Positions 55,672 to 64,000 of a stretch of DNA of 64,000 nt are shown here, piece by piece. The translations under genes and the position numbers were made by a program. Location: NCBI GenBank assembly GCA_029339195.1, contig JAPTJF010000172.1, forward strand, positions 52,169 to 116,168. The letters run 5' to 3'. Source of the stretch: Micractinium sp. NFX-FRZ (Eukaryota; Chlorophyta; Trebouxiophyceae; Chlorellales; Chlorellaceae). Numbering within the stretch: position 1 is the stretch's first letter; each line of letters starts with the position of its first letter. Below the pieces are notes generated by a model that worked only from the letters and a program-made list of their open reading frames with translations, was not told the DNA's origin and made no database searches.

Positions 55672-58600
55672 ATGTTGCGCTTGCTACTCGCGCTAGGGGC
55701 GCTTCTGTTGGCATACAGCGTTCATGGGGTGCCAGATGAGTACCCCACGGTGCACCTGCGCACCAGAACCATTGTCACGCGGCACGAGGTGGAGCGGTGA
55801 GTCCTGGAGGCCGGGTGCATTCGCACGCGTTTCGGGTGCCCGATGCATTGCGTGTGGACTGCATGGCGCGAGCGTCAGGAGGCTGCGCAGGCCAGTTGGA
55901 CCAGCTCCGCCGCCACCTGTTGCTGGTGCCGCGTCACGCGGGTCTTGCTGGCAGCTGCCTGCCCTGCCCTGCCTGCCCCTTACCTGCATGCACCGATTGA
56001 CTAGTGTCATCAAGCATGTGGTGCCCACGCCATGCTTCTGTCCTGCTGGTGCAGGCAGCAGCGCCGGCGGCTCCAGGGCTTGCCGCCCCACGACGCCCCG
56101 CCGCAGCGGCACCACCACACCGAGTGCTCCGAGTGGGGCTCCTTGCGGCAGGCGCACCAGCTGCTGCTGACACACCGCCCGCGGCTGGGGCACGCGCAGC
56201 AGGAGGCGCTGGTGGCGGCGGTAGAGGACGCGGGCGCCAGCGTGGCGGGCTACCTTCCACATCACACACTGCTGCTGGTGGGGCCGCAGGGGCGGGCAGA
56301 TGCGCTGGCGGCACACCCTGATGTGGTGTGGCTGGTGAGCGGGGAACGGCAGTGCAGGGCAGAGGGATGGGGCAGTTTGTGTGAGATGCCAAGTTGCAGC
56401 ATGCGGGTGTGCTGGGTGCTAGCGTTGCCGTGGCTGGCAGATGCGCTAGGATGGGACAATGCACCAGCAAGCGCATGTTGTGGCTTGCCTACTGTGCACA
56501 CTCTTTTTGAGCATGGCAACCCTCCTGTCTGGCCACCTGTGCACGCCACTACACCCGGCATGCACACCGGCAGCGTGCAGGACGAGCACGACACGCTGGC
56601 TCTCGGGTGGGGCAGGGCATTTCCTCTCAGGCCACCTGTTCTGCCTGCTTCTGGTGCCTTCTCTTACCCTGCCACTTGTGCACACACGCAGGGCGTGCAT
56701 GACGAGCAGGACAAGCTGGCCCCCGAGTGGGGCGGCCTCCTGGAGCGCCTGCAGGCAGCAGCACCCACGTTGCAGCGGCTGGCGGCGCTGGCAGCAGACC
56801 AGCGGCAGCAGGGGTGGAGCAACGCCACTCAGCTGATTGCAGAGGGCGCAGCAGGGGTGCGGGCAGGCCTGCCGGTGGCGACGGAGTGGGATGCTGGCAG
56901 CGGGCAGCTGCTCGTTGGTGTGAGCGTCATGTTCCCGCGCCTAGTGGTGCCCCGGCAGGCGCCGGCGCCAGGCGGCGCCCTGCAGCAGCAGCAGCAGCAG
57001 GCGCAGCAGCAGCAGCAGGAGCAGCAGCAACGGGAGGGACGCGTGCGTCGCCTCACGCTGCAGCGCCAGCAGCAGAGCGCCGGTGCTGCCGCCGCCGCCG
57101 ACTGGGCACCGCTGCTGGCCTCCCAGTTTGGGGCGCAAGTGGTGCGCTCCGGCGCCGATTCAGCGCTGGTGCGGGCGCCGGCGCTGCAGCTCGAGGCAGT
57201 GCTCGAGTGGCTGAGCCAGCGGCCAGCGGTGCACTGGGTGGAGCCCGCACCGGTGCTCCGCTTTGCCAACCGCCGTGTGACCACCATCGCTCAGGTGAGC
57301 AAGGTGGATTGGTGGGTGCTGCGCTGTGTGCCGTGCTATGCTGCGCTCCCTGACGTGCGGGCTGGCATGCAGTGGCCGAGAACACAGTATGGCTGGCTGG
57401 CCTCGGCCGGCCGGCACATTCAGATGCCTGCAGCCTGGCCGACCCACCTGCCTGCCTGCTTCTCAGGCGCCGACATCCCCTCCTCCCAGAACCCCCTGTT
57501 TACCTCCCATTGTCGCGTGCCACCCCATGGGTGCCGCAGGCTGCCCGCCCCCCCGCCGACACCCCCAGGAATTTGGACCCCGAGTTCCACCCCTTCTGGG
57601 CTGCCGGCCTCACAGGGCAGGGCCAGGTTGTGGGCTGCGGCGACAGCGGCCTAGGTGCGCCCTGCCCGCTGGCTTGCCAGGCGCCCGGGGCACAGGCTCG
57701 GCTGCTGCTGCTGCCACTACTGCTGTTGTGGCCTGTCGGCCGCTGCTTGCTGTGCTTCTTCTGCTGCTTCGTCAGCTTTGCAGCACTGGGCCCCGCCCGC
57801 ACGGCATGTTTCAGCCGTACTGCTCCATGCCCCTGCGTTGCTGCATGCCCTCTGCCGCTCAGTGTGCGCCGCTGCCTGGCGCCCGCATGCTGGCATCCTC
57901 TGGTGAGCCACCAGTCAACCCACCTCCCCCCCGTGCTTCCGCCCTCCTTCCACCCTCCTCGCCCGCAGACATGCTGCACTGCTTCTTCTCAGACCCGGCC
58001 ATCAACCTCAACGAGTTCTCGTCCATTGTGGACAGAATCAAGACCTTTGACATGCCCACCCACCGCAAGATCCGGTGCGGGGCGGGCGGGCGGGCGGGCA
58101 GGCGGATGTTGGTGCAGCGCGGGGCTGGCCCAAGTTGCAGCAGGCTGCTGAGTCATTCATGCCGTGCGTGTACGCAGCACCTAACATCCAGTGCACCCTT
58201 TGATCATGCTTGCACATATGATTGCACCTGTATTGACGGCGAGGACACCCATGGGCACTCCAAGTTCTGTAATCATACCTTGAGCTGAGCACCCCCACCA
58301 TTATGCGCCCCCCTTTCCATGCGTGCCTGCAGGTACTACCGCGCCTTCATGGATGACCAGGACACCAACGGGCACGGCACCCACGTGGTGGGAACCCTGG
58401 TGGGCATGCCCTACGGCACCACACTGGCCAGCGACGGCGAGGCCACGGCGTACGTGGGCATGGCGCCGGACGCCAAGGTGGCGTTCATCGGTGAGGCCCG
58501 GGCGTATGCTTTCTCTCTTTGTTGGTTTGGCTGGCAATCATGAGTTGGTGTTGGTGCGCTGTTGATGCACTGGAGGTGCCGACGCAGCCCCCGCTGTACG

Positions 58601-61600
58601 AGCTGGCGCTGATTTGGCGCCCGGGTGTGCCTCCCACACTTCCGCACCGGTGCCCAGCTGTGCCCGCGGGGGGGTGTCCTCCCCACTCTTGCATTCATGT
58701 GGATGTGATTCTTATGGATGAATGACCGTCCACCCGGAACCTGTGTGTCATCAACCAACCGCCCTCTCTGGTTGCAAACGCAGACCTGTCTGACGGCACG
58801 TCTGACAAGATCCGCACGCCGCCCGACCTGATGGACGGATACTTCTCGTACACCTCCGCCGTGGGGGCCGCCATCCACTCGGGTGAGTGGATGGGCACGG
58901 GTGGCGGTAGCCGGGGTGGGAAACATAGGCGAGGTGTGGAGGGCATGCACGGACACTTCTCACTATGCCTGTGCTGGGTGGGGGGCCGGCGGCCATATAG
59001 AATGTATGGTTTGGTTGGAGTGGGGGGGGGGGAGGTTTGGGGGATGGGGCCGCGCACTCGCTGTTTGGGTAAGAACTTTTGTCCACGATTACTTTCTGCC
59101 AAAACGTTGACCCACCGCCTTTCGTTCCTGCAGACTCCTGGGGCTCCGACTTCACTTTCTACGACAGCCTGGCGGCACAGGTGGGGGGCCCTGCCGACCA
59201 TCGAGAGTTGCTTTGGCAGCTGGATGCATGCTTTGCTGTCCTCTGTTTGCTTGCTGCGACGAGCTGCGCAGGCCGGGTGTGGTCTATTCAGCGGCAACTG
59301 TTGTCTGTTTGCCACCTGAGTGTTTTTTTGGTTTGGGGTATGTCGTCATTCCCGCGCCACCCCAGATGCGATGGTTGCTCTGCTGTGGGTATGGATGCCA
59401 TAAACTTGTTGGTGCAGGCATGGCGCTGGTCAACAGCTGCTAATGATGCTGATGATGTTTGAATTCCCTCTTGGTGCGCCAACACCAGTGCCCCGCTCCC
59501 TGGTGGCACTGTCCCTTGCCGCCTCAATACACCTCGACAATTCTTCTGTCCCCCCAATGTCGGCGGCCAGGTGGACCAGTATGCCTGGGAGCACCCCGAG
59601 TTCCTGGCCGTCTTCCCCGCCGGCAACGACGGAGACCGGCAGTCGGGCAGCTTCAGCAGCGGGGAGCTCACCGTCACCTCGCCCGCCAACGCCAAGAACT
59701 GCCTGTCGGCGGGGGCCACGCAGGTAGGTGGAGGTGGGGGCTAATGGTGTGGTGGGAGCATGTACTCTCTAAGGGGCGTGTGCCTGACCTCGGGGGTGAG
59801 GCACACAAGATAAAGGGATTACTGCCTATCAGCGGGGGCATCATCGTGGTTGGTAGCATGCGCCAAAACATTTGTTGTGATGGCGCCTACAGGGCGTACT
59901 TGCCTGATTGAAAGCCCCTCCACACTCACCCGCCGCCCCCTCCCCGCCCCTCCCCCCTTTGCCCACCCCCCACCCCCAGACTGCGTTTGAGCGCATGGAG
60001 ACGACTGCGGTCAAGTACTCGGTGTGGGACGCCACCCTGAGCCAGGGGGAGTATGCAGACACCTTCAGGTGCGGGGGCGGAGGCAGGGCGGGGCTGGGGA
60101 GGCAGGGGCTGCCTTTGTTACAGCCGTCCTCAGGGCAGGGCAGGGGCACAAGGGCATGCGTGGACCCTGGTGGGATGAGGTGGCAGACAGCCCGAGGCAG
60201 CTGGTGGGACACAGTTGTGGTGTTGCCTGGGAAAGCCGGCGGACGTGAGGCCAGCGGATGCGCAGCGCTGTGCATGTGCCGCCTGTCCCGCCCACGCCTG
60301 GCTCGCCGCTCCGCCTCTCAAGCCTCCCTTCACCCCACGCCGCCGCCGCCTCCTTTGCCGCCACAGGGTGATGCAGGCGGAGTTTGGTGGCAGCGTGTCT
60401 GGCATGGTGGGCCAGGAGTTTGCCATGTCGGTTGCCTCGCCGCTGGACGCCTGCGCCCCCCTCACCGCCAGCAACGGCACGCTGGCAGGGTCCGTGGTGC
60501 TCATACAGAGAGGTGGGCGGCTGGGCGGTATGGGGGGCGTGTATAGATGGGATAGGTGATGCGGGAAGGAGGGGGGAGGCGTGGGATGAATGGGTGGAGG
60601 CAATCGATGAAGCTGTGTCGCTATCTGCTGCGGGACCGTGAGGCCAAGAGCTGTGCATGGGGGCGGGTGGGGCGGGGCTGCAGGGACTTGGGGGCGGGCC
60701 CATGACCAAGGGTACGCAGCCATCAGTGTTTAGGGTTTACGTACCCAGCCGCCGCTGCAGCTGCTGCCGCTGCGGCTTGTGTGCTCTCCGCTGCCGCATC
60801 CTGCCATCCGGCGGGCCCTTCACCCGTTGTGCCCTCCCTCCCCGCAGGCAACTGCAACGCCGAGGTCAAAGCGCTGGCGGCGCAGGCGGCGGGCGTGGCG
60901 GGCGTGATTGTGTTTGACAACCTGCTGGGCTCATACTTCACGTACACGGCGGCCACAGATGGGGGTGAGTGAGGCGGTGGGGCTGGGAGGAGGGATGGGT
61001 GGAGGGCAGGAGACCGAGGGGTCGGGGGCCCTGTGCAAGGCAAGAGCGTGCAGTGTGGGCAGGCGCATGGCTCTAGCATCTCTGTGCCCTACCACCGCGC
61101 ATCCCACACCCCCACTATGTACTGCACAAACCCCGCCCCGCCCCGCAGCCGCCTCTGTCACGGTGCCCGTCATGTCGGTCACCCGCCGCATCGGCCAGAC
61201 GCTGGTCAGCGCCGTGAGCACCGGCAAGGCGGCCACCCTGTCCTTTGCTGCCTCCACCCTGCCCTCCTCCTCCTTTGAGAACCTGGCCTCGTACTCCTCC
61301 CAGGGTGAGCATGGGATGGGGTTCGGAGTTGAGGCCTGGGTTGGCTTGGCTAGGGGACAGGAGGGGAGGGGGTGGAGGGGCGGGGTGGAGGTGAAGCCCC
61401 TCTCGACGAGGTGCCTCCCCGCCTTCCCCACCCAGCATGCCGTCACGCGCCCCTGCTCACCCTGTCCCCCTTACCCGCCTACCCCCGCCCGCCAAGCCAC
61501 GCTGTGTCCTTCCCACCGCGCACCAACTGTGCGCAGGCCCCACGCTGGACTACCGCGTCAAGCCCGACATCACCGCCCCCGGCACCATCACCTCGGCCAA

Positions 61601-63884
61601 AATCTCGCTGGGCTCGGCAGACGCGTGCAGCACCACCACCTACGCGGTGAGGCGCCCTGCGTGACTCGTGATAAGATGTCGTGTGCGGGACGAGGTGTAT
61701 CAAGGCTGGATGTTTTGTTGTGGATGTTTTGTCTGTTGGAGGACATGTAACGTTAGGCGCTGCGAAGTTTTGCCCCCCTCTCAACGCGGCCCCCTATCCC
61801 ACCTCCTCCCCTCCCCCTCCCCTCCCGCCCTCCCCTGCCCCAGGGAACCTCCATGGCCACCCCAGTGATCGCGGGCGGCGCCCTGCTGCTGCGCCAATAC
61901 TTCATGGAGGGGTGGTACCCCGCGGGTGAGGGCGAGGGCTGGCTGGTATGGTGGGTGGCGGTGTTGGTGGAATGAGGCTGGGGGCTGAGGCGCGTGTGCT
62001 GCTTGGGCGGCTTGGTTTCGTTCAGTTGTGCGCTGCCTGGCTGCCGCAAGTGGCACCCACCGCAAGCCTCTCCCCAAGTGCGCGCCCCACCCGCCACCCC
62101 GCCCTGCCACCCACCCACCTGCCCCCGCACCCTTCCTGCCGCAGGCGCCGCCACCGCCGGTGCAGGCTTCACCCCCACAGGCGCTCTGCTCAAGGCCACC
62201 ATGCTGGGTGGTGCCGCCACGATGACGGGTTTTGAGGCCGACACGGGTCTGCCCGTCGACCCGCCGCCCTCCTTCCGCCAGGGCTACGGCCGCGTGTGGC
62301 TGGGTGAGGCAGGGGTGCTGGGGGCAGCGGTGCAGCAGGGTTGGCAGGTGACTCGTGCACTGGAGCAACCAGCCACCTGCGCCCATGCCCCACGTGGTGC
62401 CTTCGCCGCACCACACACACGCACAAGCAATTTAGCATTCGCACGCCTGCCTTCCTGTGTCCTATGATCTTCACGATTTAGCATTGGCACGCCTGCCTCC
62501 TTACCCGCCCCCCCTCCCCTGCATCCATCCCCCGCCCCGCCCACCCCCGCCGCAGCCAACTCTGTGTTCCTGGCCAACCGCGAGGGGTCCCCGCAGCTGC
62601 AGCTGGTGGATGCCGTGCCCATCAACCAGGGTGAGTTGAGGGAGGGCAGGGAGGGGTGTTTTCACGGCAGAGCAGCGGGGTGGAAAGCCCCCTCCCAGTG
62701 TGTCCCCCTCCCTGCCCTCACCCAGACCCACAGACGAGGCCACGGCTACCGCTTGCATTGCGGGCGATGACCACCCACCCCAGCTTCCCAACTTTCAAGC
62801 CATCACACCGTGCCGCTGCTGCGGCAGGAGCCCAGAGGACAGGCTGGCCGGGGTGGCTGGATGTGCAAGTTGCCTTGCGCTCTTGTGCCGTCACCAACCT
62901 CCTCCCCCCCTTCCCCCCCTACCTCCTGCAGACGAGTCCCACGACTACTGCGTGCGCGCCAACGGCGGCCCCCTCTCCATCACCCTCGTCTGGACCGACT
63001 ACCCGGGGCAGCAGTCCAGTGAGCGGCCGCCCCCATTGCCCTTGCGCTGACCTGCCGTAGTGCATGCCTCGTCAAATTTTCAGAAAACGGCAAAACCTGA
63101 ACTTGATTCCTCTTTCAGGAGATGTGACAGACGGTATCGATTTAGCTGAGTTGCCTTTGGTGGGCAAAGCCCTGCTGTGGCCGCCTGTCGCATTCTGCAC
63201 CCCTGCCTGCTCTCCGCTTCCCCACCCCACACAGCCCTCGCACCCCACACCAACCTAGCAGCCCTTCCCTCCCCTCGCCTCACCCCCCGCAGGCGGCAAG
63301 GCGCTGATGCACACACCATGCCTACCCCAAAACACCTCTTCTCATCCCCTGCAAGGTATTTGTTGCCCTAACCCCAACCTTGCAACCGCGCCCCTTCCCC
63401 TCCCCGCAGGCGACAAGGCGCTGGTGCACGACATCGACCTCACCGTGCGGGCAGAGGGCCTCAACGGCATCCCGCTCCTGGGCAACGGCGGCTCCGTGTT
63501 CAGCCCCGACAGCCCCGACAGGTGTGGGGGGGTGGGGGCCGGGGCGTGCAGGAGGGGGGCAGTCAGGGCGGGGCGGGGGCAGGACATGGAATGCATCTGC
63601 AGAGGTTAGGACTCGCGTGCCCCACCTGCTTGCAGGGGCAGCAACAAGAACCGGTTGGCATTAACCCCCCCCCCCTCCCCTCCCCGCCTGCTGTGCTGGC
63701 TGCCTTTGTACTGATAAATAGCTGTTGATGCGTCGCTGCGTCCGCCGTGCAGGGAGAACAATGTGGAGCAGGTGGCGCTGGCCTCCCTGCCCGCGGGCCT
63801 GGTGTCCATCAGCGTGCGGGGTGCTAACATCTGGGCGCCTGGCGGGGTGCCGCAGTACGCGCTGGTCGTCAACGGGGACTTCAG
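55672..63884 (+). CDS. Secreted subtilisin-family serine protease with PA domain (3' end missing)
   Basis: Peptidase S8A, expected to be secreted as a zymogen. Twenty exons: 55672-55796, 56055-56334, 56692-57294, 57540-57654, 57969-58074, 58333-58490, 58784-58882, 59134-59180, 59571-59723, 59980-60068, 60367-60512, 60848-60964, 61149-61304, 61537-61646, 61844-61925, 62145-62303, 62556-62630, 62932-63018, 63410-63521, 63753-63884; at least 983 residues. Signal peptide MLRLLLALGALLLAYSVHG, then a propeptide of about 310 residues with Gln tracts. The triad is complete: Asp371 in CGDSG, His424 in NGHGTHVVGT and Ser771 in GTSMATP, with Asn530 in PAGNDG for the oxyanion hole. A protease-associated (PA) domain (LIQRGNCNAEVKALAAQAAG, VAGVIVFDN) is inserted before the Ser. 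The end (SFRQGYGRVWL, ITLVWTDYPG, ALVHDIDLTV) is the jelly-roll domain of KP-43-like subtilases. The last exon ends mid-codon and the rest is lost in a poly-G tract. Confidence 0.92.
56575..56616 (+). other. Partial duplicate of an exon start inside the preceding intron
   Basis: Within the intron 56335-56691 of the protease gene, translation in the exon frame gives SVQDEHDTLALGWG, a near copy of GVHDEQDKLAPEWG that begins the real exon at 56692. The intron is 357 nt, a multiple of three, with no in-frame stop. Either an unused exon duplicate or a retained-intron isoform. Confidence 0.7.
56982..57031 (+). repeat. CAG-rich tract encoding poly-Gln in the protease propeptide
   Basis: CAG repeats broken by GCG and GAG codons give two Gln runs in the propeptide of the subtilase. 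Confidence 0.8.
63291..63312 (+). other. Second decoy duplicate of an exon start
   Basis: CGCAGGCGGCAAGGCGCTG, about 115 bp before the real exon at 63410 (CGCAGGCGACAAGGCGCTG), copies its acceptor and first 20 bases with few changes (GGKALMH against SDKALVHD). It diverges at once afterwards, so it is a partial duplication. Confidence 0.65.
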
Positions 63885-63924
63885 GTGAGGCGGGGGAGGG
63901 GGAGGGGGGAGGGGAAGGGTGTGT

Positions 63925-64000
63925 GGGGGGGGGGGGGGGGGGGGTGGGGGGGGGGGGGGGGGGGGGGGGGGGGGTGGGGGGGGGGGGGGGGGGGGGGGGG
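63925..64000. repeat. Poly-G tract at the window end
   Basis: About 75 bases of G broken by only two T. It begins 40 bp after the last protease exon. Either a real G-tract intron or, more likely, low-quality sequence at a contig or gap edge; the length should not be trusted. Confidence 0.8.

Noticed and set aside
1..64000. tRNA, rRNA, snRNA or LTR/TIR mobile elements
   Set aside because: I looked for cloverleaf-like blocks, reverse-transcriptase or transposase motifs and long terminal repeats and saw none. Without a covariance or profile search this is not exhaustive.

Overview
This is nuclear DNA from a eukaryote, almost certainly a trebouxiophyte green alga of the Chlorella type. The DNA is very GC-rich. 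Genes are long and dense in short introns (mostly 100-400 bp, GT-AG with two GC-AG cases). Proteins carry Ala/Gln/Gly low-complexity tracts. The gene content is plant-like: MORN-repeat PIP 5-kinases and a membrane-anchored ubiquitin-fold protein. I read nine protein-coding genes by joining exons whose reading phases agree. Every complete model sums to a multiple of three.

Layout: (1) <1-7155 minus, a large secreted Cys-rich protein of unknown function that leaves the window. (2) 7571-13995 minus, a phosphatidylinositol-4-phosphate 5-kinase with 3 MORN repeats. (3) 15443-19082 minus, a short-chain dehydrogenase with a signal peptide. (4) 20633-30593 plus, a second PIP 5-kinase with 8 MORN repeats. 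(5) 31305-32217 minus, a MUB with a CaaX end. (6) 32608-47466 minus, the S1-repeat rRNA-processing factor RRP5 in 34 exons. (7) 48681-51415 plus, a polytopic membrane protein of unknown function. (8) 52243-55369 minus, a Lys/Ala-rich acidic-patch nuclear-type protein. (9) 55672->63884 plus, a secreted subtilisin-family protease with a PA domain, cut off by a poly-G end.

The most interesting content is non-coding. RRP5 introns hold seven box C/D snoRNA genes on the host strand. Five are tandem copies of one 86-87 nt snoRNA in one 1.5-kb intron. Two different dual-guide snoRNAs sit in another intron. Their guides match conserved rRNA segments as I remember them. A ribosome-assembly factor thus appears to be co-transcribed with the RNAs that guide modification of the same ribosomes. 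RRP5 itself ends in an acidic tail with no C-terminal HAT/TPR domain in the window.

The two PIP 5-kinases are divergent paralogues flanking the dehydrogenase. They share the kinase core but differ in MORN number and in the size of the low-complexity insert splitting the kinase domain. I see no tRNA, rRNA, CRISPR array or transposon.
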